A stretch of 41,578 nucleotides of DNA, from assembly GCA_937920555.1 (NCBI GenBank), contig CAKZTM010000034.1, positions 1-41,578 of the forward strand, in the 5' to 3' direction. Source of the stretch: an uncultured Paracoccaceae bacterium. GTDB taxonomy: Bacteria > Pseudomonadota > Alphaproteobacteria > Rhodobacterales > Rhodobacteraceae. A program made the position numbers and the translations under genes. The notes below the pieces were generated by a model. It ran no database searches. It was not told where the DNA came from and worked only from the letters and a program-made list of their open reading frames with translations. This document shows positions 20,271 to 29,079 of this stretch, in pieces. Every line of letters starts with the position of its first letter. Position 1 is the stretch's first letter.

Positions 20271-22229
20271 ATGTCCAAAATCTCTCGTCGCCAATTCCTC
20301 CAAACCAGCACAGCCGCCGGTACACTCTTGACCCTGCATCCGTTCTCGGCGCGCGCTCAGGGTAATCAAGCCCATCTGCGTGTGGCCTCGACCACCGATC
20401 TGCATGTGCATGTCTACCCGTATGACTATTACGGCGACCGGCCGGTGGACAATCTTGGCCTGTCGCGCACCGCAACTTTGATCCGCGAACTGCAATCCGA
20501 AGCGACAAACAGCATCCTGGTGGACAATGGCGACTACCTGCAAGGAAACCCGATGGGCGACTATATCGCCTATGAACGTGGCATGTCCGAGGGCGATCTG
20601 CACCCGATCATCCAAGCCATGAACCTGCTGGGCTATGATGCCGGAACACTTGGCAATCACGAGTTCAACTACGGCGTCGACTTCATGGATAAGGTCAATG
20701 CAGGCGCAAACTTCCCCATTATCTCGGCCAATTTCGCCCAAAAACTGGGCGCATCGGGTCGCAATGATCAGTTGCACCTAAAACCCTATACGCTTCTCAC
20801 CCGAACCTTAACCAAAGGCGACGGAACAACCGCCGACATCACCATTGGCCTGATCGGCTTTGTGCCGCCGCAAATCATGAACTGGGACCAACGCCATCTG
20901 GCCGGCAAGTTTGAGGCCCGTGACATCATCGATGCGGCCAAAGCGTGGGTGCCTGAGATGAAAGAGGCAGGCGCCGATATCATCGTGGCCCTGTCGCATT
21001 CTGGCATTTCCACCGCGGCTCAAACCGATGGTATGGAAAACGCCTCGCTTTATCTGGCGGGCGTTGATGGCATCGACGCGCTGGTCACCGGCCACCACCA
21101 TCTGGTTTTCCCATCTGACAAATTTTCCGGCGACGGCATTGATGTGGCGGCGGGCACCTTGCAAGGCAAACCGGCTACAATGGGCGGTTTTTGGGGCTCC
21201 CATATGGGCCTGATCGACCTGATGTTAGAACATGACGGAACCGCGTGGCAGGTCGCAGGCTCTCAAAGCACCACCCGGGCAATCTCCCAAAGGGTGGAGC
21301 GTGAAACAAAGCCGCTCGTGGGTGATCAGGACGACCTGCTGGCCGAACTTAAACCGGTGCATGACGAAACACTGGCCTATATTCGCCGCGCCGTCGGTCA
21401 AACTTCCGTGCCACTTCACAGCTATTTCGCGCTGGTGGCCGATGATCCCTCGGTCCAAGTCGTCTCCCAAGCCCAAACTTGGTATATCTCCGAGATGATG
21501 AAGGGCACTGAATTTGAAGCCCTGCCAATCCTGTCTGCCGCAGCCCCGTTCAAGGCGGGCGGGCGTGGCGGGCCGGAATATTACACAGACGTGTCGCCCG
21601 GCCCGGTCGCCATTAAAAACGTGGCCGACCTCTACCTGTACCCCAACACGGTGCGCGCGGTGCTGGTCGATGGCGCAACCGTCAAAGACTGGCTGGAACG
21701 CTCGGCGGGCATGTTCAACCAGGTGGAGCCGGGCAAAGACGGCCAGCTTTTGCTGAACGCCGAATTCCCCTCCTACAACTTTGATGTCATCGACGGGGTT
21801 GAATACGAAATCGACCTGTCTCAACCCTCGAAATTTGGGCCTAAAGGGGACTTGCTAAACCCAGACGCCAACCGGATTTCCAACTTGACCTATAACGGGC
21901 AACCCATTGATGCAGATCAAAAGTTTGTAATTGCCACCAATAACTACAGAGCCGGCGGCGGGGGCCAATTTCCCGGTGCGGATGGCTCCACGATTATCTT
22001 TGAGGGCCCCGACACAAACCGCGACGTGATCGTGCGCTATATTGTCGAGAAAGGGACGATCAATCCCGCAGCCGATGCCAATTGGTCATTTAAGTCCCAC
22101 CCAGACACAAGCGTGCTGTTCGAAACCGGCCCGCGTGCCGTGGACTATCTCGATCAGATCAAAGGCATGGCGATCGAACCTGCGGGCGACGGCGCGGACG
22201 GGTTTGCGCTTTATAAGATCAAGCTCTGA
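20271..22229 (+). CDS. cpdB: CpdB-like 2',3'-cyclic phosphodiesterase / 3'-nucleotidase, Tat-exported
   Basis: A 652-residue periplasmic enzyme that probably breaks down 2',3'-cyclic nucleotides and 3'-nucleotides to nucleosides and phosphate. The N-terminus has a twin-arginine signal (SRRQFLQTSTAAGTLL, then ARAQ as the cleavage region), so it should be exported folded. The metallophosphoesterase domain shows TDLHVHVYPYDYY, DNGDYLQGNPMGDY, GNHEFNYG and TGHHH in order. The C-terminal 5'-nucleotidase domain (about 380-650) contains the substrate-binding TNNYRAGGGGQFPG. GGAG sits five bases before the ATG. It stands alone on its strand after the agmatinase gene and could supply phosphate or nucleosides from outside the cell. 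Confidence 0.92.
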   Translation: MSKISRRQFLQTSTAAGTLLTLHPFSARAQGNQAHLRVASTTDLHVHVYPYDYYGDRPVDNLGLSRTATLIRELQSEATNSILVDNGDYLQGNPMGDYIAYERGMSEGDLHPIIQAMNLLGYDAGTLGNHEFNYGVDFMDKVNAGANFPIISANFAQKLGASGRNDQLHLKPYTLLTRTLTKGDGTTADITIGLIGFVPPQIMNWDQRHLAGKFEARDIIDAAKAWVPEMKEAGADIIVALSHSGISTAAQTDGMENASLYLAGVDGIDALVTGHHHLVFPSDKFSGDGIDVAAGTLQGKPATMGGFWGSHMGLIDLMLEHDGTAWQVAGSQSTTRAISQRVERETKPLVGDQDDLLAELKPVHDETLAYIRRAVGQTSVPLHSYFALVADDPSVQVVSQAQTWYISEMMKGTEFEALPILSAAAPFKAGGRGGPEYYTDVSPGPVAIKNVADLYLYPNTVRAVLVDGATVKDWLERSAGMFNQVEPGKDGQLLLNAEFPSYNFDVIDGVEYEIDLSQPSKFGPKGDLLNPDANRISNLTYNGQPIDADQKFVIATNNYRAGGGGQFPGADGSTIIFEGPDTNRDVIVRYIVEKGTINPAADANWSFKSHPDTSVLFETGPRAVDYLDQIKGMAIEPAGDGADGFALYKIKL

Positions 22230-22234
22230 CCCCC

Positions 22235-22268
22235 AAAAAGCCCGAGCATCACTCCAAAGGTGCTCGGG
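22235..22268 (-). terminator. Rho-independent terminator on the minus strand
   Basis: CCCGAGCA and TGCTCGGG form an eight-base-pair perfect stem with a 12-base loop. On the minus strand the stem is followed by CTTTTT. It lies downstream of the minus-strand methyltransferase-like gene ending at 22297, and just after the stop of the plus-strand cpdB-like gene, so it could act on both. Confidence 0.8.
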
Positions 22269-22296
22269 TGGATCGGCACAGCGCCAACGCGAAACG

Positions 22297-22938
22297 TTAT
22301 TGAGCTATTCGTTGGTAAACAGCAGTGCCCTTTTCCAACATCAATCGCTTGTACCGCTTGTCCCGATCCAAGAAAATCTCACATACCATTCGAACATGCG
22401 AGGCTTCGATCTGCGCGCTGTCGTAATCTCTCGCCGTGGCAGCATTGATATCCGGTGAGAGCGTCGGCGACGCGCCGAGGCTCCAATACCAGTCGTCGAA
22501 AACCAGATACCCTCCGACCGAACAAATCTCCTTTAAAATGCACGTGGTCGGAGCATCCAGATGAAAGACGTGCCCGCCGTCAACATAGGCAAAATCAACC
22601 TTGGTCAATGCGCCCGATTGAACCGCAAGCGCCAAATCAAAATGATACCCCGAATAAGTCTTGTTTTGAGACCCCCACCGAGCATCGATATTTGTGTAAC
22701 CCAGTGCCAGCAAATCTGCCGCCAACGACTCCACGTCATTAGAACGGCTAAAAAGCACCAACGCGCCCTTGTTGTTCATCTTTTCTGCGATTGGTTTGGT
22801 GGTTGCGCCCACCCCAACACCAACTTCAAAAACAGTCAGCTCGTCATTTTCAGCCAAAGCCAAATCAAGAATTTTCAAGGCAACATCATCAGGCTTGGAA
22901 AGCGTCTCAAAACCCGGTTGGCCGATCTTCTCAAGCAC
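22297..22938 (-). CDS. Class I SAM-dependent methyltransferase-like protein
   Basis: A 213-residue protein with the Rossmann methyltransferase pattern of the Methyltransf_24 group. VFEVGVGVGATTKPIAEKM is motif I (SAM-binding Gly-rich loop). VDFAYVDGGHVFHLDAPT is the acidic post-II segment and GGYLVFDDWYWS the next strand. The substrate is unknown; relatives act on small molecules or surface sugars. I prefer the GTG at 22938, with AAAGGA eight bases upstream. A TTG start at 22965 would add nine residues but lacks such a site. The gene ends before a good terminator at 22235-22268. It follows a small exported protein on the same strand. Confidence 0.75.
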   Translation of the reverse strand: MLEKIGQPGFETLSKPDDVALKILDLALAENDELTVFEVGVGVGATTKPIAEKMNNKGALVLFSRSNDVESLAADLLALGYTNIDARWGSQNKTYSGYHFDLALAVQSGALTKVDFAYVDGGHVFHLDAPTTCILKEICSVGGYLVFDDWYWSLGASPTLSPDINAATARDYDSAQIEASHVRMVCEIFLDRDKRYKRLMLEKGTAVYQRIAQ

Positions 22939-22992
22939 TAGAGCCGTCCTTTCCAAGCCTCGCAAACTTCGGTGGCGTTTAAGTCAAACCCG

Positions 22993-23313
22993 TCATTCCT
23001 TCGCTTTATACCATATGCCTTTTGAACAGATCAGCTCTGTGGCACCAGCCGGAAGAAGGCTTCCTTGCCCAAACTCGCGCCCGCCCGAAACACAATTGGC
23101 CGACGCACCCGCATCTCCGTCGCCGTCAACAAATGACCAAACAGCCGCCCCGGCTTCCGTCACACCGCATCTTTGCAAACTTTGCCCCATCGTGATCATC
23201 GAACCGGGCGAATATGTCAGTCCGGCGTGATGGCAAAGAGCCTCGGCTGACTGCGCGTGCACCGCTCCGGCCATGCTTGCGCTCAATATCAATCCAGATA
23301 GCAGAGTTTTCAT
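22993..23313 (-). CDS. Small exported cysteine-containing protein
   Basis: Function unknown. The 106-residue product has a clear Sec signal peptide (KTLLSGLILSASMAGAVHAQ, cleaved after VHA), so it is probably periplasmic. Four cysteines in the mature part (ALCHH, LQRCG, ANCVSG, LICSKG) may form two disulfides. The CHHAGLTYSPGSMI segment slightly recalls DUF1496 proteins, but the match is not secure. I start at the ATG at 23313 because AAGGA lies eight bases upstream; a longer frame to 23385 has no signal peptide at its end and no good site. It sits between rlmE and the methyltransferase-like gene on the same strand. Confidence 0.7.
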   Translation of the reverse strand: MKTLLSGLILSASMAGAVHAQSAEALCHHAGLTYSPGSMITMGQSLQRCGVTEAGAAVWSFVDGDGDAGASANCVSGGREFGQGSLLPAGATELICSKGIWYKAKE

Positions 23314-23397
23314 TTGGGCAATCCTTGTCATTTGATTTTGAAGACTATCGCGTGATTGGAAACGAAAGAAAAGACACAGATGCATGTACTTGCGCGA

Positions 23398-24120
23398 TTA
23401 CGCCGGCGGGCCGCGAAATCCAAGTGCCACAATGAATTTCTCTGAGCTGTCAGACCGGCTGGCTGGCGGCTTGAAATGCGTGGTCTTGTCGAAGTTTTTC
23501 TTGAGCTGCAACAGCAAATCAGCCTCAGCGCCCCCCGCCAGAACCTTCGCCACAAATGTCCCGCCGGGCGCCAAAACCTCCAACGCCAATTGCGCGGCCG
23601 CCTCGCACAGCGCCATGATCCGCAAATGATCCGTACCCTTATGCCCAGACGAGGCCGCCGCCATATCAGACATCACCACATCCGCTTGACCGCCCAGCCA
23701 CTCTTTGACCCGGTCGTCAGCACCCTCATCGAGAAAATCCAAAACGTGCAGATCAGCCCCCGGAATGGGCTCCACCTCCTGAAGATCAACCCCCAAAACG
23801 GTGCCCACGCCCTTGCCCTTCCGGGTCCCCAACGCGTTGACCCGCTCCACAGCGATCTGACACCAGCCCCCCGGGGCACATCCCAAATCCACAACGCGCG
23901 CGCCCGGCACCAGAAAGCGAAACTTGTCATCAATCTCCGAGATTTTGTAGGCCGCGCGGCCGCGCATGCCCTCCTCGCCCGCGCGCTTCACATAGGGATC
24001 ATTGAGCTGGCGCTGAAGCCACAAGGTCGATGACAACTTGCGCCCCTTGGCACTCTTGACCCTGACCTTCAAAGCCCGCTCGCCGCGACCCGACGTATTC
24101 TTACCGTTTTTTCCAACCAT
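23398..24120 (-). CDS. rlmE: 23S rRNA 2'-O-methyltransferase RlmE
   Basis: Methylates the 2'-hydroxyl of U2552 in 23S rRNA (FtsJ/RrmJ family), helping late assembly of the large subunit. The core is visible as [20 protein letters not shown] (SAM-binding motif I), then [32 protein letters not shown] (catalytic Asp) and [12 protein letters not shown] (catalytic Lys). The leading 35 residues are Lys/Arg/Gly-rich, as is usual in alphaproteobacterial members. The ATG at 24120 overlaps the ppx stop as TGATG with AAAGGA nine bases upstream, so translation is coupled. The 240-residue length is slightly above the E. coli protein. Confidence 0.94.
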   Translation of the reverse strand: MVGKNGKNTSGRGERALKVRVKSAKGRKLSSTLWLQRQLNDPYVKRAGEEGMRGRAAYKISEIDDKFRFLVPGARVVDLGCAPGGWCQIAVERVNALGTRKGKGVGTVLGVDLQEVEPIPGADLHVLDFLDEGADDRVKEWLGGQADVVMSDMAAASSGHKGTDHLRIMALCEAAAQLALEVLAPGGTFVAKVLAGGAEADLLLQLKKNFDKTTHFKPPASRSDSSEKFIVALGFRGPPA

Positions 24121-25238
24121 CAGGTTGCATCCTTTAAAACGCCAGCAGACGACATCATCGAATAAAGCATGCCCTCGCGCAGACCCCGATCCGCCACGCG
24201 AATACAATTTGTCGGCCAAATCCGCACCAAAGTCTGCAAAATCGCCGCACCCGCCATGATCAGCCGCGTCCGGTCGCGCCCAATGCCGGGATGATTGCGC
24301 CGCCCCTCAGGCCCAAGCTCCAGAAAATGACTGACCACCGCATCCACCTCTGTTGAGCGCATCTTCAAACCGTCCACCTTCGAGCGGTCATACCGGTTCA
24401 ACCCCAGATGCGCCGCCCCGACAGTGGTAACCGTGCCAGAGGTGCCGATGATCTGAAAACTGCCAAGCAACGTGTCAAAATCATCAGAGTTATAAGGCGA
24501 AAACTCCGCAATATGCTCCTCAAACAACCACGACATCAAAGCGAACCGCGCCCCGTCCTCGGCCACATCGCGGTATCGCTCATGCAACGTGGCAACCCCC
24601 AAGGGCACCGAAATCCAGTCCACAACAATGGCCCCATCCGCATCAATCGGGTTTTGCGGATCTCGAAGAGAGGGGCGAATTTTTAAAATCGCCGCCGCCC
24701 GTTTTTCCGGCGGGACTTGCGACACATCAATCCAAACAAGCTCCGTGGAGCCGCCGCCAATATCGACGATCAAAATCTGACTGCGATCAGGCTCCACCAG
24801 TGACGCACATGATATGACCGCCAGGCGCGCCTCTTCACTGGGACGGATAATTTCCAGCTCCAAACCGGTCTCGGACTGCACCTCATCCAGAAAAAGCTGC
24901 CCATTATGGGCACGCCGACACGCCTCTGTGGCAATGAAGCGTCGGTTTTGAACAGCGAAATGATCGATCTTTTCGGCGCAGGTTTTTAGCGCTGCAATGG
25001 TCCTGCGAATGGCCGGGCGCGACAAATACCCCGTCCGCTCCAAATCCATGCCCAAACGCACCGATTTCGAGAACGCGTCCACCACACGAAACTCGCCGCC
25101 AGACGGCTCCGCGATAAGCATGCGACATGAATTTGTTCCCAAATCAAGCGCCGCGAATAATTGCCGCTGCCCGTTCGCAAACGCGCCATGTGCGGCCGCC
25201 GGGCGTCCCCCGGCTCCATCTTGTCCTTCGACAGGCAT
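24120..25238 (-). CDS. Ppx/GppA family phosphatase
   Basis: A 372-residue ASKHA-fold enzyme, either an exopolyphosphatase or a (p)ppGpp 5'-phosphohydrolase; sequence alone does not separate the two. [17 protein letters not shown] is the first phosphate loop, [16 protein letters not shown] the second, and [15 protein letters not shown] belongs to the adenosine-side region. The catalytic Glu is expected in the [11 protein letters not shown] segment near residue 130, and a matching Glu is present there. The first 25 residues are Gly/Ala-rich and poorly conserved. It starts at the ATG at 25238 after an AAAGG site. It overlaps rlmE by one base, a pair often conserved in alphaproteobacteria. Confidence 0.9.
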   Translation of the reverse strand: MPVEGQDGAGGRPAAAHGAFANGQRQLFAALDLGTNSCRMLIAEPSGGEFRVVDAFSKSVRLGMDLERTGYLSRPAIRRTIAALKTCAEKIDHFAVQNRRFIATEACRRAHNGQLFLDEVQSETGLELEIIRPSEEARLAVISCASLVEPDRSQILIVDIGGGSTELVWIDVSQVPPEKRAAAILKIRPSLRDPQNPIDADGAIVVDWISVPLGVATLHERYRDVAEDGARFALMSWLFEEHIAEFSPYNSDDFDTLLGSFQIIGTSGTVTTVGAAHLGLNRYDRSKVDGLKMRSTEVDAVVSHFLELGPEGRRNHPGIGRDRTRLIMAGAAILQTLVRIWPTNCIRVADRGLREGMLYSMMSSAGVLKDAT

Positions 25239-25331
25239 TTTCCAAACCTTTGCGGGTACGCGGAAAAGACCATCGCGCCCCAGTTAAGAAAATCCTACCG
25301 GACCAAGCTCACGCTGGCAACTGTAAGTACG

Positions 25332-26219
25332 TCAGGCCACATCCGCCGAGCTGGCCAAACTAAGCGCTGCGGGCTCCGCGCCAATCGCGCGGCACACGTC
25401 ATAACAAAGATCGGGGTGGTTCAAAGTGTAGAAATGCAAATGCTCAACCCCCTCCTTCATCAAATCGTCGCACTGGTCGGCGCAGATCGACAAAGCCAAC
25501 AGATCACGGTCTTCAGCTGTCGGCGCATTTGCAAAAGCATCATGCATCCACACAGGAACCTCCGCGTTGCATTGCCCGGCAAACTTGGTCATTTTCTCGA
25601 AATTTTCGATTGGCAAGATGCCCGGCACAATCGGCGCGGTGATCCCAGCCTGCGCCGCGCGGTCACGAAACCGCAAGAAATGCTCGTTGTTGAAGAAAAA
25701 CTGCGTGATGGCGCGTGACGCCCCCGCATCAAGTTTGCGCTTCAAATTGGCTATATCAGCATCCAAATCCGGCGCCTCAGGATGCTTTTCCGGGTAAGCT
25801 GCAACAGACACATCAAACCCGCCGATCTGGGCCAACCCTTCCACCAGCTCGGCGGCAGAGGCAAACCCATCAGGTCTGGCCTCGAATGTTGAGCTGCCCT
25901 TGGGCGGATCGCCGCGAAGTGCGACTATTCTTTGCACCCCCATGCTGCGGTATTTCTTGGCAACCGCCAGCACCTCGTCACGCGACGCATCAACACATGT
26001 CAGATGCCCCGCAACATTGAGCCGCGCACGATCTCTGATGGTCATAATCGCCGAATATGTCCGGTCGCGCGTCGTCCCGCCCGCCCCGTAGGTGACCGAC
26101 ACGAACTTCGGTCCAAGCGGCGCAAGACGCTCAACCGTACGCCAAAGGCGCAAACTTGCAGATGTGGATGAAGGAGGAAAGAACTCAAAAGAGAGCTCTG
26201 GAAAACTAGGATAAGGCAC
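25332..26219 (-). CDS. metF: 5,10-methylenetetrahydrofolate reductase
   Basis: Flavoprotein that reduces 5,10-methylene-THF to 5-methyl-THF, the methyl donor for methionine. The 295-residue TIM barrel shows LSFEFFPPSS with the catalytic Glu at the start, VSVTYGAGGTTRDRT, HLTCVDASRDEV, RIVALRGDPPKG and FFFNNEHFLRF. The start is GTG at 26219 with GGAG eight bases before it. It diverges from a methyl-THF:corrinoid methyltransferase gene across 235 bases. That methyltransferase would use exactly the product of this enzyme, so shared control of the pair is plausible. Confidence 0.95.
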   Translation of the reverse strand: MPYPSFPELSFEFFPPSSTSASLRLWRTVERLAPLGPKFVSVTYGAGGTTRDRTYSAIMTIRDRARLNVAGHLTCVDASRDEVLAVAKKYRSMGVQRIVALRGDPPKGSSTFEARPDGFASAAELVEGLAQIGGFDVSVAAYPEKHPEAPDLDADIANLKRKLDAGASRAITQFFFNNEHFLRFRDRAAQAGITAPIVPGILPIENFEKMTKFAGQCNAEVPVWMHDAFANAPTAEDRDLLALSICADQCDDLMKEGVEHLHFYTLNHPDLCYDVCRAIGAEPAALSLASSADVA

Positions 26220-26340
26220 GTGATATACTCCGGTCTATACCGTCAATGGTGTTAAAGTGCCCGCAGATCATAACAGAACAAATGCGACACATCAACTTCC
26301 AATTGCGACCAATTTTATCGTAAACGAAGGGCTGATGATT

Positions 26341-26454
26341 CGTGCCCTCATGTCGCGTTTGCGAGGGCGCGTGTCGCGTGCCGGACAATGACCGTCCATC
26401 AGGCGATGTAGATAGACAAAGAAACGCCGCCTGCGGAAAAGGAATTACAATCAA
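26341..26454 (+). promoter_or_regulatory. Foldable leader before the methyl-THF methyltransferase gene
   Basis: The stretch holds a nine-base-pair stem (CGTGCCCTC at 26341 with GAGGGCGCG at 26363), then a small GGAC/GTCC hairpin (26383-26397), and ends with AAAAGGA before the ATG. The octamer TGTCGCGT occurs twice, once in the first loop and once after it. It does not match the cobalamin, SAM-II, SAH, glycine or THF riboswitch consensus patterns I remember. It could be an untranslated leader with a regulatory role, or simply GC-rich DNA. The rest of the metF-side gap (26220-26340) shows no feature I can name. Confidence 0.3.
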
Positions 26455-27528
26455 ATGACAAGAACAATCGTCGAAAGCAAAACCAAAACTGCCGTTATTG
26501 GATTTGACGAACCATTTTGCGTGATCGGTGAGCGGATCAATCCGACGGGCCGCAAAATCTTGAACGCGCAGCTTGAAGCCGGTGATTTTTCCATGGTGGC
26601 CAGCGATGCGATCGCCCAGGTGGCAGCGGGCGCATCCATTCTCGATGTGAATTCCGGCGCGGTCTTCCAAAACAAAATGGCCGAGGATGTGCGCTACGCG
26701 GACAATAATTTTGTTGAGCCACCACTTATGGCGCAACTCATTGAACTTGTTCAACAAACTGTGGATGTGCCGATCTGCATCGACAGCTCGGTGCCCGGCG
26801 CGCTGCAAGCAGGTCTTGAGGTCTGCGAGGGCCGTCCGCTGGTCAATTCCGTGACCGGCGAGAGCGAGCGGATGGAAGAGATTTTTCCCCTGATCAAAAA
26901 ATACAATGTGCCCGTAGTGGCGATCTCCAATGACGAGACCGGCATCTCCGAGGATCCCGATGTCCGCTTCGCCGTGGCCAAACGCATTGTCGAGCGCGCC
27001 GCGGATTACGGCATTCCCGCCCATGACATTGTGGTCGACCCGCTTGTGATGCCGGTGGGCGCCATGGGCTCCGCTGGCCGACAGGTCTTCACTCTTGTGC
27101 GCAAACTGCGCGCCGAACTTGGCGTCAACACCACTTGCGGTGCATCCAATATCTCCTTTGGACTGCCAAACCGTCACGGCATCAATAACGCGTTTTTGGC
27201 CATGGCGATCACGGCGGGGATGACTTCGGCGATTATGAACCCCATTCAGATCCCGGTGAGTGAGAAAAAACTCAACGCCAAACGCGAGGAGCTGGCCGCC
27301 GCTGGCATCATTGTCCCCGAGGGAATTGATCCCGAAGTGCTGGCTAATCTGACCGGTCTTGGCTCCACCAAATCCAAAGCGGGCCGCGAAATGGAAAGCA
27401 TTCGCGCCGCCAACTATCTGATGAACAATGACGCAGACGGCTCCGCGTGGATCGAGTTCAACAAAGTGCCAGCCTCAGCCGGTGGTCCGGCCAGCAGACG
27501 GGATGGGCGTCGCAGACGGCGGGCATAA
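26455..27528 (+). CDS. Methyltetrahydrofolate:corrinoid methyltransferase
   Basis: Transfers the methyl group of 5-methyl-THF to the cobalt of a corrinoid protein, like the pterin-binding domain of MetH or AcsE/MtgA. The 357-residue protein has a DHPS-type barrel: FCVIGERINPTGRKILNAQL, then GASILDVNSGAVF, DVPICIDSSVPGAL, PLVNSVTGESERM, VVAISNDETGI and GASNISFGLPNR. No corrinoid- or homocysteine-binding domain is present, so it must work with separate partners; in Roseobacters methionine synthase is thought to be split this way. Oddly, the last 15 residues leave the conserved barrel and end in a run of five arginines (GRRRRRA). It faces metF and lies near the corrinoid activator at 29080. Confidence 0.9.
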   Translation: MTRTIVESKTKTAVIGFDEPFCVIGERINPTGRKILNAQLEAGDFSMVASDAIAQVAAGASILDVNSGAVFQNKMAEDVRYADNNFVEPPLMAQLIELVQQTVDVPICIDSSVPGALQAGLEVCEGRPLVNSVTGESERMEEIFPLIKKYNVPVVAISNDETGISEDPDVRFAVAKRIVERAADYGIPAHDIVVDPLVMPVGAMGSAGRQVFTLVRKLRAELGVNTTCGASNISFGLPNRHGINNAFLAMAITAGMTSAIMNPIQIPVSEKKLNAKREELAAAGIIVPEGIDPEVLANLTGLGSTKSKAGREMESIRAANYLMNNDADGSAWIEFNKVPASAGGPASRRDGRRRRRA

Positions 27529-27554
27529 AGTCAGGCCCAAATAGGCTGCGGATT

Positions 27555-28901
27555 TTAACCGGTTCGCAGCTGTCGCACTTGCGCAACTTGCCGGCCACCG
27601 GCGGTTGCAAACGCCGCTTGGACCGGGTGCGCCCCAGCGCCTAAATCGTCATTAAGGTGGAACCGGTCCAGCGCGTCACAAAGCTTATGGGCCACCTCCC
27701 CCAGACCGGCCGCCTGCTTGCAAGAGGCGTCCATTCGGCCCTCCGTGCTGGCCGCCCCTGATGCCAGTTGATCCAAAAGCGCTCTGATCTTTGTCAAAAC
27801 TTCCTTTTCAGCATCACAACAGACCAGCACGTCATCGCCGCGCTCGGAAATCTCGCGGACCTTTCGGCCAACCTGCTCCATGTGTTCAGAACAGCTTACG
27901 ACCTGATCTGCGCAAGACTGCACTGACGCTTGCGAACGCTCCACAATATCGCGAATGTCCCGCGCGCATTCCGCCGAACGGGTCGCAAGGGCCTTAACCT
28001 CTGAGCTGACCACCGCAAAGCCGCGCCCCATCTCACCGGCCCGCGCCGCTTCGACCGAGGCGTTGATCGCCAACAGATTGGTTTGTGCGGCGATACTTTC
28101 GATCACATGAAGTGTTCCGTTAATTGCGTCCGTATCCTCTTTCATCAACCCCAAAGCCGCCTCCGCCTGTTCGCCCACAGACTGCCCGGCAATCACGGTC
28201 TCAAGCGCAGATTTGGCGACAGCGTCACTTCGCCCAAGCTGTTGCGTTATGTCCAAAACGGACTTCTGCACTGACGCTGTGGCCTCAGACACCTGCGCTA
28301 TCTGCGATTTGTGGCTGCCAATATCATCGAAAATCGCGCCAGTGGCCCCGACCAAGGCCGTACTTCGCCCGGCCACGTCACGCGCTGTTTGTGATGCGGT
28401 CGCAACCATAGGGCTCAATCCGTCACATACCGCGCGCATTGCCCCCGGTAGCAGCCCCAAATCGCCGGGGTGCGCCCGGCGCGCCTTTGCTCTCAGATCG
28501 CCACCGGCCACTTGATCCGCAAGCGCTGTAAGCTCGCCAAACGCCCTTTGAAGCTGGGCCATCGCCCCATTAAACGCCGCCACATCCCGCCCCGCCCCGT
28601 CCAGACGACAGGCGAAATCACCGTCCCGCAACGCCTCAACCATGGGCCGCAAATCATCCCCCGCAGGCGCAGGGATCACAGGCTTGACAGGCTCCGCATC
28701 CACCACAGGCTCCACAGCCTGCTTGACCGCTCGGGTCATCCAGAAATACCGTGCCCGCAGATCACCCGCAGACACCCTGCCTTGCCAAAACAAGACGCAA
28801 GGCGCCATAAGGGCCGCCAAACCAAGACCCGGTGCAGACAAAGCGATCAGAACCGATACCGCAATTGCATAAATCAACACCACCAAACTTAAGCGATCCA
28901 C
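27555..28901 (-). CDS. Methyl-accepting chemotaxis-like protein
   Basis: A 448-residue receptor-like protein. Two adjacent N-terminal membrane segments (about residues 3-40) have no periplasmic sensor domain between them. HAMP-like helices follow ([20 protein letters not shown] near 130), then the coiled-coil signalling domain. Its hairpin tip [20 protein letters not shown], followed by [18 protein letters not shown], should bind CheA and CheW. No C-terminal CheR-binding pentapeptide is visible. The start is the GTG at 28901, with AGGAG seven bases upstream; a TTG 12 codons earlier is the alternative. It lies on the opposite strand between the two corrinoid-system genes. Its input signal is unknown. 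Confidence 0.85.
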   Translation of the reverse strand: MDRLSLVVLIYAIAVSVLIALSAPGLGLAALMAPCVLFWQGRVSAGDLRARYFWMTRAVKQAVEPVVDAEPVKPVIPAPAGDDLRPMVEALRDGDFACRLDGAGRDVAAFNGAMAQLQRAFGELTALADQVAGGDLRAKARRAHPGDLGLLPGAMRAVCDGLSPMVATASQTARDVAGRSTALVGATGAIFDDIGSHKSQIAQVSEATASVQKSVLDITQQLGRSDAVAKSALETVIAGQSVGEQAEAALGLMKEDTDAINGTLHVIESIAAQTNLLAINASVEAARAGEMGRGFAVVSSEVKALATRSAECARDIRDIVERSQASVQSCADQVVSCSEHMEQVGRKVREISERGDDVLVCCDAEKEVLTKIRALLDQLASGAASTEGRMDASCKQAAGLGEVAHKLCDALDRFHLNDDLGAGAHPVQAAFATAGGRQVAQVRQLRTG

Positions 28902-29079
28902 AAGCCAACTCCTATTTATCGCCTGCGGATAAACCAATGGTCTTGACTAAATATGAAAGCGATGTCGGTTTTGACGAAAAATTCGTTGTTTTAGCCCGCC
29001 GCTCAACCCCGCCACGAATTAGAATTGACCCAGCGCACCGTTGTTGACACAAACACCCGAGCCAACCGAGCAGATTTTC

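Noticed and set aside
26220-26454. Known riboswitch (cobalamin, SAM-II, SAH, THF) in the metF/methyltransferase gap
   Set aside because: No match to remembered consensus elements was found; only generic stems are present, so it is listed as a possible leader instead.
26206-27177. 323-codon minus-strand frame overlapping the methyl-THF methyltransferase gene
   Set aside because: It is antisense to conserved pterin-binding motifs and would also overlap the metF start.
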